Positions 23,940 to 32,862 of a DNA stretch of 64,000 bases are shown here, in pieces. Within the stretch, counting starts at the first letter, position 1; each line of letters begins with the position of its first letter. This DNA comes from Paenibacillus thermotolerans (GTDB taxonomy: Bacteria; Bacillota; Bacilli; Paenibacillales; YIM-B00363), in NCBI RefSeq assembly GCF_028745515.1, contig NZ_JAQZSG010000021.1, positions 1 through 64,000 of the forward strand. The letters are read 5' to 3'. The notes under the pieces are model-generated. The model was not told the DNA's origin. It worked only from the letters and a program-made list of their open reading frames with translations, and ran no database searches. Both the position numbers and the translations under genes were made by a program.

Positions 23940-25010
23940 ATGGAGCTATTTAACGCGGAGTTTGTGAAAACCATACGAGAATCTTCGTTCGAGATGGAGA
24001 AGCGCGGCGTCATGACCGATGAAGCGCTGCAATTCATTTATGAACATAAACTATTTAAACTGCTGCTGCCGGAGCAAGCGGGAGGAAGGATGGTCGGGCT
24101 GCCCGACGCGCTTCGGATCTTTGAAGCCGCTTCGTGGGTGAACGGCAGCTTCGGCTGGGCGGTGACGATCGGTACGGGAGGCAACTATTTTTATTCGTGC
24201 TTTCCGGAGACGACGGCGCTCAAGCTGTTCCGGGACCGGAAGGCCGTCGTTGCAGGCAGCGGCCATCCGTCCGGCATAGCCAGAAAGGCGGATGGCGGGT
24301 ACGTCCTGAACGGCTCGTGGAAGTACAACAGCGGCTCTCCTTATGCGACGATTTTTACCGCAACGTGTACGATTGAAGATCCGCAAGGACATATGGACGG
24401 GACGGTTCGCGCCTTCGTGCTGAAGCCGGAGCAGGTAACGATCGTCGAAGATTGGGACGCCTTCGGACTGCGGGCAACCGCCAGCCATACTTATACTGCG
24501 GCGGAAGCGTTCGTTCCGGACGAACTGGCATTCGACGTGTTCAATAACACGTTCTACGATCACCCGGTGTACCGGTTTCCGTTCCTACCGTTTGCCGAAA
24601 GCTCGTTTGCTGCGGTAGCCGCCGGAATCGGGAAGCATTTCTTGGAGGAAGCGGCGGAGCTTGCAAGGCGGCACGGGGAGGCGTGGAGCCGGGCGAATCC
24701 GTTGCGTACGCCGTTCGTCACCGCAAAAATCGGAGAGATGGAGCGGGCTTTGAAGGAGCAGGCCGCTTTGTTTTACGAAGCGGTCGAACGCGCTTGGTCG
24801 CGGCATAGCGCCGGCGAAGCGATATCCGAGAATGAGTGGCGTGATTTGGGTGCGCAGTGCAAAAGGACGGCGAAAACCGCTTACGAATGCGGCCAGCGCA
24901 TTTTCCCGTACTTGGGGCTCGGCGCCACGATGCAGCATACGCCGATCAACCAAACGTGGCGCGATTTGCAGACGGTTTGTCATCATTCGATTTTGGCGGA
25001 TTTTTCATAG
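23940..25010 (+). CDS. Acyl-CoA dehydrogenase-like flavoprotein (group D monooxygenase type)
   Basis: A 356-residue protein with the acyl-CoA dehydrogenase fold. An N-terminal helical domain contains LLLPEQAGG; the beta domain contains NGSWKYNSGSPYA and WDAFGLRATASHTY; a C-terminal four-helix bundle follows. This pattern (W-x-[FY]-x-S-G-x-x-x-A and GLRxTxSxxY) is found in flavin-dependent oxygenases such as DszC and HpaB-like proteins rather than in true fatty acyl-CoA dehydrogenases. It would use reduced flavin supplied by a separate reductase; none is visible nearby. ATG 23940 has GAGGT 5 nt upstream. The substrate is unknown. Confidence 0.75.
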   Translation: MELFNAEFVKTIRESSFEMEKRGVMTDEALQFIYEHKLFKLLLPEQAGGRMVGLPDALRIFEAASWVNGSFGWAVTIGTGGNYFYSCFPETTALKLFRDRKAVVAGSGHPSGIARKADGGYVLNGSWKYNSGSPYATIFTATCTIEDPQGHMDGTVRAFVLKPEQVTIVEDWDAFGLRATASHTYTAAEAFVPDELAFDVFNNTFYDHPVYRFPFLPFAESSFAAVAAGIGKHFLEEAAELARRHGEAWSRANPLRTPFVTAKIGEMERALKEQAALFYEAVERAWSRHSAGEAISENEWRDLGAQCKRTAKTAYECGQRIFPYLGLGATMQHTPINQTWRDLQTVCHHSILADFS

Positions 25011-25052
25011 CAGACAATACGTCGCATATCGCAGCGGGAGGGTACCGGGCCG

Positions 25053-25943
25053 ATGATCGGGTTCGTAGTCAATGCAAGAGCAGGCAGAGGGAACGGGTTA
25101 AAGGTGTGGCGCACGGTGGAGCGGCTGCTTAGGGAGCGGAACGTCCCGTACACGGCGAAGTTTACCGAATATCGGGGGCACGCCGTCTCCCTAGCCTCCG
25201 AGATGGCGAGAGGAGACGGGGTGTTATCCGTGACCGCCATCGGCGGCGACGGAACGGTGAACGAAACGGTGCAAGGACTGTACGGCACCGGCGTCCCGTT
25301 CGGCTGCATTCCGGCCGGCTCGGGCAACGATTATATTCGAGGCTTGAATTTACCGCGCGACCCGGAGTCTGCGCTGCACAGAATCGTGAACAGGCAGCTG
25401 AAACGAATCGATCTCGGCAAGGCGGCCGGCCGATATTTCGTCAACACTTTCGGCGCCGGCTTCGACGGCGAAGTGGCGAGGGCGAACAACGATTCCGCCT
25501 ACAAAGGGTGGATGAACAAGCTCGGACTCGGATCGCTTTCGTATGCCATAACTGTCGTATCTACTTTGGCAAGCTATCAGCCGAAACGAATTACGATCGA
25601 AATCGACGGTGCAAAGCAAGCATTCGCCGACGTATGGATGGTCGTTGCGGCAAACATTCCGTATTACGGCGGCGGCATGATGATTTGCCCCGACGCGGTG
25701 AACGACGACGGACGGTTCGAAGTGTGCGTCGTGCACGGATTGACCCGGCTTCAATTGCTCCGTTTTTTCCCGTTGATTTATAAAGGGGCGCACGTAACCC
25801 TGCCTTACGTAACGTTTCTTAAGGGTAGGCAGCTTTCGATCGAGAGCGAGCAGCCGATCGTCAGCCATGTTGACGGCGAAACGCTGCAAACAAATCCGGT
25901 GAAGATCGATATGGCGGAGGACGGTCTGACGGTTATTGCGTAG
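25053..25943 (+). CDS. Diacylglycerol kinase-family lipid kinase
   Basis: A 296-residue protein of the DagK/YegS/sphingosine kinase family. The N-terminus FVVNARAGRGNG and the nucleotide-binding GGDGTVNE (about residues 63-70) are diagnostic, and IPAGSGNDYIRGL continues the ATP site. It would phosphorylate a membrane lipid such as diacylglycerol, possibly with undecaprenol as alternative. ATG 25053 has GCGGGAGGGT about 6 nt upstream. It lies 42 nt after the flavoprotein gene and may be co-transcribed. A strong terminator follows. Confidence 0.85.
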   Translation: MIGFVVNARAGRGNGLKVWRTVERLLRERNVPYTAKFTEYRGHAVSLASEMARGDGVLSVTAIGGDGTVNETVQGLYGTGVPFGCIPAGSGNDYIRGLNLPRDPESALHRIVNRQLKRIDLGKAAGRYFVNTFGAGFDGEVARANNDSAYKGWMNKLGLGSLSYAITVVSTLASYQPKRITIEIDGAKQAFADVWMVVAANIPYYGGGMMICPDAVNDDGRFEVCVVHGLTRLQLLRFFPLIYKGAHVTLPYVTFLKGRQLSIESEQPIVSHVDGETLQTNPVKIDMAEDGLTVIA

Positions 25944-25972
25944 TCTAGCGTATCGGATAGAAACCAAATTAT

Positions 25973-26018
25973 AGAACCGGCGAGTCACCGAAAAGTGAAC
26001 TTGTCCGGTTCTTTTTTT
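25973..26018 (+). terminator. Rho-independent terminator
   Basis: AGAACCGG pairs with CCGGTTCT, with an inner TCAC/GTGA stem, followed by seven T. Confidence 0.88.
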
Positions 26019-26087
26019 GTACAACCCCCAGAAAATTTCCAATCGCTTCGAATCCTATAGGATGGACTATGTAAAGGGGGAATCCCG

Positions 26088-26780
26088 ATGTCTTTCAAAG
26101 TGCTTGTGGCTGATGACGATCCGAACGTATGCGAGATCATCCGTTTGTACTTCGAGCAGCAGCAGATCCGCTTAGTGGAAGCGGTAGACGGTTTGAAGGC
26201 GCTGGAGCTGGTGGAGAAGGAATCACCCGATATTGTCGTTCTGGATGTCATGATGCCCGGGCTCGACGGGTATGAAACCTGCAGAGAAATTTTGAAAAAA
26301 TACGATATACCGATTATTATGCTGACGGCGAAAGGTGAAGAGTTCGACCGCGTCTTGGGGCTGGAGCTCGGTGCGGACGATTATATGACGAAGCCGTTCA
26401 GCCCAAGGGAGCTCGTAGCGCGAATCAAAGCGATTTTTCGGAGAATGCAGCCGCGCCAGCAAAACCCGGATGAGGACACGAAATGCATTTACGAATATGA
26501 AGGGTTGTCCATTCATCTGGATCGCCGAGAGGTAACTGTCAATGGAGAAATCGTTTCATTTCGCCCCAAAGAGTTTGATTTGCTGGCACAGCTGGCCAAG
26601 ACGCCGGGAACGGTATATACGCGAGAACAATTGCTGGAACTGGTCTGGGGTTACGATTTTATCGGGGATATTCGTACGGTGGACGTCCATGTCAAGAAAG
26701 TGCGCCAAAAGCTTCTTCCGCTAGATAAGGATTATATTCAAACGGTCTGGGGTGTCGGTTATAAATTCGGGGGGGCGTGA
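26088..26780 (+). CDS. OmpR/PhoB-family response regulator
   Basis: A 230-residue response regulator. A receiver domain (residues 3-118) has the acidic pocket ADDD, the phospho-acceptor Asp53 in VVLDVMMPG and the Lys in TKPFSP. A winged-helix DNA-binding domain (about 135-230) contains FRPKEFDLLAQL and TVDVHVKKVRQKL. It is phosphorylated by the histidine kinase encoded immediately downstream. ATG 26088 has AAAGGGGGAA 5 nt upstream. Regulated genes are unknown; the small lipoprotein gene at 28390 is the nearest candidate. Confidence 0.92.
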   Translation: MSFKVLVADDDPNVCEIIRLYFEQQQIRLVEAVDGLKALELVEKESPDIVVLDVMMPGLDGYETCREILKKYDIPIIMLTAKGEEFDRVLGLELGADDYMTKPFSPRELVARIKAIFRRMQPRQQNPDEDTKCIYEYEGLSIHLDRREVTVNGEIVSFRPKEFDLLAQLAKTPGTVYTREQLLELVWGYDFIGDIRTVDVHVKKVRQKLLPLDKDYIQTVWGVGYKFGGA

Positions 26781-28243
26781 TGGCGATGAACAAGAGCATC
26801 TTTCGGCGTCTCCTGCTAAGCTATATGTTTACATTAGTGATCGGGCTCGGCGCCATCGGCTTCATCATTTCGTTCATGGCGAAAGGATACATTTACGATG
26901 CCAAGCAGGATGAGCTGCTTCGCAAAGCCAAGAAAGTGAACCTCACGATTCAGGACACCCAAACGATCGACGAGGATACGGCTCAATTGCTGCCTTTTTT
27001 GGATCAAGTATTCGATGCGAGAATTTGGGTGTTTGACCGAAACGGCAAAATTCTCGCGACGTCGACGGAGGATGAGGTGAACGTAGGCAAATCGGTTGCA
27101 ACGTCGATCGTCGATAAGGTGCTGAAAGGAGAAGACGCCGTTAGCGGGCTTCGGTTCGAGGGCATAAAAAAGCCGATGCTTTCCGTCGTCGTGCCGTGGG
27201 GAAAAGACGACAAGCTGTATGGGGGCATCGTCCTTCATTCGCAAGTGGAAGGAGCGTCGGAAACGATCGGCGGAATCCGCGAGACGATTCTTTGGGTTAC
27301 TCTCGCCGGCATGCTGTTTTCCATCACGGTGGTTTCATATATTTCGTGGTCGATCTCGCGTCCGCTGCAGAAAATAAATAAAGCGGCCGCAGAGATCAGC
27401 TTGGGAAATTACAGTCAGCGAATCCATATCAACTCGACGGACGAAATCGACGATTTAGCGGCAACGATCAATAAGATGGCTGAAGCGCTGGAGAAGGTCA
27501 ATCAAGAGCGCAAAAAGCTGGACCAAGTGAAGGACGATTTTTTGGCGAACGTCTCCCACGAGCTGCGTACTCCGCTTACGGCGATGCAAGGCTTTCTCGA
27601 GGCGCTGCAGGACGGACTCATTCCGGAAGAAGGCAGACAAAAATATTACGACGTGATGTACAAAGAGACGCTCCATATGAACCGGTTAGTAGCCGATCTG
27701 TTTGACTTAATCAAGCTGGAAAATGAAACGATGAGCCTTTCGAACCACCCGATCGACGTCGTACCCGTGCTGCAGCGGGTCGCGCTTAAGTTTCGGCAGG
27801 CGGCTTTGGAGAAAGGAATCGAAATCATCGTCGGTCCGAGCGAAGTGAATTCAAAGGCGGATGCGGATCAAGACCGTCTGGAGCAAATCGTATCCAATCT
27901 TGTGAACAACGCCGTGAAATTTACGGATCAAGGGCGTGTCGTTTTGCTCGCAGAGGAAGAAGACGACTTTATCGTGCTGGAAGTATCCGACACGGGAAGA
28001 GGCATTTCGGAAGCGGATCAAGAGCTCATCTGGGAGCGGTTTTTCAAGGCGGACAAAGGCCGTTCGAAGAAAAATTCCGGAACGGGCCTGGGGCTCGCCA
28101 TCGTAAAAAGGCTGGTCGAGCTGCACGGCGGTAAAGTATCGGTCGAGAGCCGGGTCGGCATCGGAACGACATTCCGGGTCGAAATTCCAAAGCACAAAGA
28201 AACCGCCGCGGAACAAGAAATTGCGGTTGGACAAGGACATTAA
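26780..28243 (+). CDS. HAMP-domain sensor histidine kinase
   Basis: A 487-residue membrane kinase. One helix near residues 12-32, an extracellular sensor of about 130 residues, a second helix near 172-193 and a HAMP linker are followed by HisKA and HATPase domains. Phospho-acceptor His260 lies in VSHELRTPLTA; N-box LEQIVSNLVNNAVKF, G1 VSDTGRGI and G2 GTGLGLAIVK are intact. The ATG at 26780 overlaps the TGA of the response regulator, so the pair is translationally coupled; a GTG one codon earlier is possible. The signal is unknown. Confidence 0.9.
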   Translation: MAMNKSIFRRLLLSYMFTLVIGLGAIGFIISFMAKGYIYDAKQDELLRKAKKVNLTIQDTQTIDEDTAQLLPFLDQVFDARIWVFDRNGKILATSTEDEVNVGKSVATSIVDKVLKGEDAVSGLRFEGIKKPMLSVVVPWGKDDKLYGGIVLHSQVEGASETIGGIRETILWVTLAGMLFSITVVSYISWSISRPLQKINKAAAEISLGNYSQRIHINSTDEIDDLAATINKMAEALEKVNQERKKLDQVKDDFLANVSHELRTPLTAMQGFLEALQDGLIPEEGRQKYYDVMYKETLHMNRLVADLFDLIKLENETMSLSNHPIDVVPVLQRVALKFRQAALEKGIEIIVGPSEVNSKADADQDRLEQIVSNLVNNAVKFTDQGRVVLLAEEEDDFIVLEVSDTGRGISEADQELIWERFFKADKGRSKKNSGTGLGLAIVKRLVELHGGKVSVESRVGIGTTFRVEIPKHKETAAEQEIAVGQGH

Positions 28244-28389
28244 TATTTCATATTTTGATAACAAATGTTCCCGAACCGAACACGAAATGCTCATATGTTT
28301 CTTGTACAGTAAAGATGTGCCGGAGAGAAAGACGCAAAGAACGGAAAACCGGCTCTCAAAAAAAAGGGCGTTGAAAGGAGAGGTTTGTA

Positions 28390-28629
28390 ATGGGTAAAAG
28401 GTGGTTGTTGTTAATTGCTGCGGTGATGATGTCGATCGGATTTTTGGCGGGCTGCTCCGGCGGAGACGGCGGAATGACCGAAGATACGATGCTGCAAGAT
28501 CCTGCGGCGGAGGACGGCGGCGGAGCGGTAACCGAGGAGCCTGCGGCTGATCCTGCAGCAGATCCGGCGGCGGAAACGCCGGAAGGCGACGCCGGCACGG
28601 ATGCGACTACGGAAACGCCGGCCGAATAA
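28390..28629 (+). CDS. Small acidic lipoprotein
   Basis: A 79-residue lipoprotein with a signal sequence ending in the lipobox FLAGC (Cys22). The mature part is highly acidic and repetitive (EEPAADPAADPAAETP), with no known domain. It would be anchored to the outer face of the membrane. ATG 28390 has GAAAGGAGAGG about 8 nt upstream. It lies 146 nt downstream of the sensor kinase in the same direction and may be a target or accessory of that two-component system; this is inference. Confidence 0.75.
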   Translation: MGKRWLLLIAAVMMSIGFLAGCSGGDGGMTEDTMLQDPAAEDGGGAVTEEPAADPAADPAAETPEGDAGTDATTETPAE

Positions 28630-28643
28630 CCATTGTTCCATGC

Positions 28644-28688
28644 AAGAGCTTGCCCGCACGAGACGTTCGTGCTCCGGGGCAAGCTCTT
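28644..28688 (+). terminator. Hairpin, probable terminator
   Basis: AAGAGCTTGCCC-GCACGA pairs with TTCGTGC-(TCC)-GGGGCAAGCTCTT, a very strong stem. The following T content is modest, so termination efficiency is uncertain. Confidence 0.6.
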
Positions 28689-28854
28689 CTTACGTTTCGG
28701 AAAAGTTCGAGCCATACAAAGAAACCGGCCGCCATATGATTGGTAATAAGAAAGAATTAACCGCCTCATGCAGGAGTTGCTTCATCGAAGGAGAATTGGA
28801 CAGTAGAAGCTTTGCACGTTAACTGTATTACATACGGGAGAGGAATGTATCCAT

Positions 28855-30813
28855 ATGAGCGTACAAGCGTCGGAATTCTCTATAGTCATGAACGGATTGT
28901 CCATTCACAGCGAAACGCCGGGCGTCGTCCGAACCGGTGCCGCAAGTACGCGGCATGACGGACGGACGCACTCCATCGTAACGTTCCGATATGAGCCGCT
29001 TGCCGCCGTCGTGGAATGCCATCGGATGGAATATGAAGGAACTTCCGTCTCCGAGCATTGGGTAACCGTCCGGAATGAAGGCCGCGAGCCGGTGCGGATC
29101 GAGGCTGTCAGTTCTTTTATTGCAAGGCTGCCTGCGGACGAATACCGAGTAATGTACTATGAGAGCGGCTGGGGACGGGAGTTTGAGCAGGCCGTTAAAG
29201 AAATAACGGAACGCGAGCCTTTTACTATAGAAACTCGTAAAGGGCGCTCATCGGCGGATGCGCACCCATGGTTTACGCTGTTTGCCGGCGGCGGCGGAAT
29301 GTTTTCGGCGGCAGCCGCTTGGTCCGGCAACTGGGCGTTTCGGTTTGCGCCGGCCGAAGACGGCGGCATATGCGTAAGCGGCGGGCTGCAGCCTTGGGGG
29401 TTTTGGAAGAACCTGGAGCCCGCGGAATCGTTCGAAAGCATCAAGGTCGCGGTCGTGACGGCGGAAGGAGACGATTTGAACGACATTTCCGTTCAATATG
29501 CCCGCGTCGGCCGCAAGTTCTGGTATCCGCGCAACGAGCTTTCCGAATCGCTGCCTGCGGAGTGGAACCATTGGTGGAGCTATGAGGACAAAGCGGTGAA
29601 CGAGCGCGTCTTTTTGGATAACGTGCAGGAGGCGGCTTCCTTAGGAATCGGCGTTTGTACGCTGGACGCCGGGTGGTTCGGCCCTACGGACCCGGATGCG
29701 CATTGGTACGATTACCGAGGCGACTGGAATCTCGTAAATACGACCCGATTTCCATCCGGCATTCGCCTGCTGTCGGACGCATGCCATAAGGCGGGGATGA
29801 AGTTCGGCCTTTGGTGCGAAATCGAGGCGCTCGGGCAATATGCTTCCGCTGCCGTTAGCCGGCCGGGTCTTCCGGCATTGAGAGACGGGGAGCCGCTCGG
29901 ATATGTGTGCTTCGGCAATCCGCAAGCCAGAGAATGGGCTTTCCGGACGTTGGACCGGCTAATTACGGAATATAACTGCGACTGGATCAAGCTTGATTTC
30001 AATTTGGATCCTGGTGCGGGCTGCAACCGGGAGGATCACGGCCACGGTGCGGGCGACGGTTTGTACGAGCATTACAGAGGCTACTACGAGGTGCTCGCCG
30101 ACATTCGCGAAAAGCACCCTCACGTCGTGCTGGAAAGCTGCGCCTCCGGCGGTCTTCGGATCGATTTGGGTTTGATGAAGCAAACGCACACCACGTTCTT
30201 GTCCGATCCGGACTGGCCGGAGCACGATCTTCAAGTGTTCTGGGGAGCGAGCACGATGCTCGCGCCTAACGTATGCCTGCATTGGGGGTATTGCGACTGG
30301 ATCGGCGACCATCCGAAGCAAAAGTTTAATCCGCACGATCCGCAGCTGCGGTTATACCAGCTCGATTATTACACGCGGATTTCCATGCTGGGAGGCTTCG
30401 GATTTTCGCAAAAGCTTCCGGAGCTTCCGCGATGGGTTGAGGAGAGGTTCGCGTACCACATTGACATATACAATCGGTATGTTGCGAGATTTGTAAGAAA
30501 TGCGGATGTGTATCGGCTTACGGAGCAGCCGAAGCGCGATGAGCGCGGCAGCCGTTGGGCGGCGTTCCAGTACAGTTTGCCGGAGGAGGATGAGCATCTT
30601 CTGTTCGTCTTCCGGCTTCACGGCGGGGAAGAAAAGCGGATGCTTCCGCTGAAGAAGCTGAACGCGAAGGCGAGATACGTGCTTCGTTCGCTCAGCAGCG
30701 GTGCGGTATGGGAGCTTCCGGGGGTGGAGCTGATGAAGGAAGGACTTACGTTCGCGGGTTTGAAGGAAGAAGAAAGCGACCTGATTTTGCTTCATAAGAA
30801 GCTGCAGCACTAA
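28855..30813 (+). CDS. Alpha-galactosidase, glycoside hydrolase family 36
   Basis: A 652-residue GH36 enzyme without a signal peptide, so cytoplasmic. An N-terminal beta-sandwich (to about 220) precedes a TIM barrel. The probable nucleophile is Asp381 in DWIKLDFN and the acid/base lies in the SDPDWPEHD segment (Asp451). ESCASGG, DAGWFG and WCEIEALG are typical of the family. It would release terminal alpha-galactose from imported oligosaccharides such as raffinose or galactomannan fragments. ATG 28855 has GGGAGAGG about 11 nt upstream. It is followed by two hairpins. A beta-mannosidase is encoded about 5 kb downstream, but intervening genes are on the other strand. Confidence 0.88.
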   Translation: MSVQASEFSIVMNGLSIHSETPGVVRTGAASTRHDGRTHSIVTFRYEPLAAVVECHRMEYEGTSVSEHWVTVRNEGREPVRIEAVSSFIARLPADEYRVMYYESGWGREFEQAVKEITEREPFTIETRKGRSSADAHPWFTLFAGGGGMFSAAAAWSGNWAFRFAPAEDGGICVSGGLQPWGFWKNLEPAESFESIKVAVVTAEGDDLNDISVQYARVGRKFWYPRNELSESLPAEWNHWWSYEDKAVNERVFLDNVQEAASLGIGVCTLDAGWFGPTDPDAHWYDYRGDWNLVNTTRFPSGIRLLSDACHKAGMKFGLWCEIEALGQYASAAVSRPGLPALRDGEPLGYVCFGNPQAREWAFRTLDRLITEYNCDWIKLDFNLDPGAGCNREDHGHGAGDGLYEHYRGYYEVLADIREKHPHVVLESCASGGLRIDLGLMKQTHTTFLSDPDWPEHDLQVFWGASTMLAPNVCLHWGYCDWIGDHPKQKFNPHDPQLRLYQLDYYTRISMLGGFGFSQKLPELPRWVEERFAYHIDIYNRYVARFVRNADVYRLTEQPKRDERGSRWAAFQYSLPEEDEHLLFVFRLHGGEEKRMLPLKKLNAKARYVLRSLSSGAVWELPGVELMKEGLTFAGLKEEESDLILLHKKLQH

Positions 30814-30820
30814 AAAGAAT

Positions 30821-30890
30821 AGAGCCGCCTTCCGATATATATGGAATATCTTATCAATTGGTGACATCTTATGCGGAAGCGGCTCTTTTT
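30821..30890 (+). terminator. Terminator with long loop after the alpha-galactosidase gene
   Basis: AGAGCCGC-(C)-TTCCG pairs with CGGAAGCGGCTCT across a loop of about 40 nt, followed by TTTTTCTTTTT. Confidence 0.75.
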
Positions 30891-30929
30891 CTTTTTGCGC
30901 GAAAAGCAGCCGGAAGCTGCAAACAAGTA

Positions 30930-30970
30930 AGGGACGCTCCCCGACGAGCCTCGGGGTAGCGTCCCTTTTT
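30930..30970. terminator. Second terminator hairpin between convergent genes
   Basis: AGGGACGCTCCCCGA pairs with TCGGGGTAGCGTCCCT over a 6-nt loop and is followed by five T on the plus strand. It lies 14 nt beyond the stop of the minus-strand gene and may serve both. Confidence 0.8.
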
Positions 30971-30983
30971 CGTTGTCGCCCGC

Positions 30984-32615
30984 TTACGGCTGTTGTTTTA
31001 CGAGGAGCACGAATTCCTTCCAATCGACAGCCAAATTGTTGATGATCACAGCCGTCAATACGACCGATTGATCGCCGCTCCCCTTTGCCGGACGGGAGAC
31101 GACTCCTTTCTCGGTGACGAGCTGCGGCTTTGCGGAGAACCAAATGATCGTAGACCCGTTGTCTCCGAGCGCCGGGAGCTTCACATTGGACGTGACCGAT
31201 CCCGCATTGTCGCTGCCGGAGTATCCGATCGACAGCGCCGCCTTATCCGCCGCCACCTTCTGCGCATCGCTCCATTGCTGCTTTACGACGACCGTAAATT
31301 GCTTAACATCGGTAACGGAACCGGATTTGATCGTTGCGGTCAGCGTGACGCTGACGTCGCCTTGCCCGGCTGCCGGACGCGTAACAGCTCCGTTCACTGC
31401 AATGACGGCAGGGGAGGATGAGGTCCACGAAATGGCGGAGCCGTAAACTCCCGTTGTCGGCAGCGTCAGCTTGCCGGTTACGCTGCCTGCCGTGTCGTTA
31501 TTGTTGAAGCCGATCGACAGCGCCGCCTTGTCCGCCGCCACCTTCTCCGTTTCGTTCCATTGCTGCTTCACGACGAGCGTAAACGATTTGACATCCGTAA
31601 TCGCTTTGGAGCTAATGATCGCAAACATCGTGACGGTGACATCGCCTTGGCCGGCGGCGGGACGGCCTACGAGCTTCCCGTTGTTTGCGATGATGTCGGT
31701 ATTCGACGAAATCCATGTAATTTTCGAACCGTTAGCTCCGGAATCGGAAAGCTTTAAGGAGGAGGTCACGCGGTTCGCGTCATCTCCGCTCGTATATCCG
31801 ATGCTCAAAGCCGCTTTGTCCGCGGCGACTCTTTGAGCGTCCGTGTAACGTTCTTTTACGACAACCGTGAACGTCTTCGTTACGGCTTCATTATTGGAAC
31901 GGATTACGGCCGTCAGCGTTACCGCCGCATCTCCCTGACCGCCGGCAGGCCGGTTTACGATCTTCCCGTCATGGGATATGACGGAGGGAGCGGAAGAGGA
32001 CCAAGTAATACTTGAGCCGTTCTCGCCGACAACCGGCAGATGGAGCTTGCTCGTGACGCTGCCTGCGTTATCCTTGCCGCTGAAGCCGATCGACAACGAC
32101 GCCTGATCCAGCGCCACCCGCTGGGCGTCCGTTAATTGCGCTTTGACGGTAACCTTGAACGTTTTGGTCTCTTTGGCGTTGTTTTTCGAAATGGCCGCCT
32201 GTAAGGTTACCTGCACATCGCCGGCTTGATACGGGCGGGCGACGATTTTTCCGTCATTGGTGATGATGTCGGTACGGTTGGAGGTCCATGTAATCGTCGA
32301 GCCGTATTTGCCGACGGTCGGGAGCAGCAGCGGAAGCGTCACGCTTTTTGCCGAATCGTTCCCGCTGAAGGTGATCGACAGCGCCTCTTTATCCGCTTTT
32401 ACGATTTGCAGCGCCGTTTTTACTTTCGATTCTTTCTTTTGCTGCTCCAATGCGCGTTTGAGCGCTTCTTTCGCTTCCGGGTCCTTCACGCGTTCGAGAG
32501 CCTTTTCCAGCCATTCTTCCGCGCTTTTGTCATGATCGTCGTCGTGAGCGTATACGGCGCTGCCCGACAGCAGGAGGGAGAGTGATAAAACCGATGCAGC
32601 CAATTTTTTCATCAT
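30984..32615 (-). CDS. Secreted protein with five bacterial Ig-like (aBig-type) repeats
   Basis: A 543-residue exported protein. A signal peptide (1-24, ending VYA-HD) is followed by a charged helical segment (about 25-80, rich in Lys/Glu, QQKKESK). Five tandem domains of about 88-90 residues come next, each starting ADKxALSIGxxxxDxAxSVT, with a GSxITWxSS core and a closing KxFTVVVKQQW strand. This resembles the atrophied bacterial Ig family found in Bacillales surface proteins. No LPXTG or S-layer motif was seen, so attachment is unclear. ATG 32615 has GGAAAGGAAG about 8 nt upstream. A role in surface display or adhesion is inferred. Confidence 0.78.
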   Translation of the reverse strand: MMKKLAASVLSLSLLLSGSAVYAHDDDHDKSAEEWLEKALERVKDPEAKEALKRALEQQKKESKVKTALQIVKADKEALSITFSGNDSAKSVTLPLLLPTVGKYGSTITWTSNRTDIITNDGKIVARPYQAGDVQVTLQAAISKNNAKETKTFKVTVKAQLTDAQRVALDQASLSIGFSGKDNAGSVTSKLHLPVVGENGSSITWSSSAPSVISHDGKIVNRPAGGQGDAAVTLTAVIRSNNEAVTKTFTVVVKERYTDAQRVAADKAALSIGYTSGDDANRVTSSLKLSDSGANGSKITWISSNTDIIANNGKLVGRPAAGQGDVTVTMFAIISSKAITDVKSFTLVVKQQWNETEKVAADKAALSIGFNNNDTAGSVTGKLTLPTTGVYGSAISWTSSSPAVIAVNGAVTRPAAGQGDVSVTLTATIKSGSVTDVKQFTVVVKQQWSDAQKVAADKAALSIGYSGSDNAGSVTSNVKLPALGDNGSTIIWFSAKPQLVTEKGVVSRPAKGSGDQSVVLTAVIINNLAVDWKEFVLLVKQQP

Positions 32616-32760
32616 GGGAGGTTCTTCCTTTCCGATTGGTATGATTTTACTAGTTAGTTCGTTGGAAAGGTAAATTTTGTGGGGGTAAGGTGGCGGGGGA
32701 GGAAAAAATCTTATTTTTGGAAGTGACATTGGTTCGTGGATTCATAAGAAAAAATACATG

Positions 32761-32785
32761 TTAGCGGACATTGGTTTCCGTTAGC
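32761..32785 (+). repeat. Single copy of the TTAGCGGACA/TTCCGTTAG repeat unit
   Basis: TTAGCGGACA-TTGGT-TTCCGTTAGC matches the units at 86-276. It lies between two minus-strand genes and is non-coding. Confidence 0.6.
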
Positions 32786-32814
32786 AAGCACGGTTGAAAC
32801 GCGAATAAAACGGT

Positions 32815-32843
32815 AAAAAAAGGCCGGGCATCTGCGCCCGGCC
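32815..32843 (-). terminator. Rho-independent terminator of the ABC transporter gene
   Basis: GGCCGGGC and GCCCGGCC form a perfect 8-bp stem with a 6-nt loop. On the minus strand it is followed by seven T. Confidence 0.85.
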
Positions 32844-32862
32844 GTTGTCGTTTCGACCTGTC

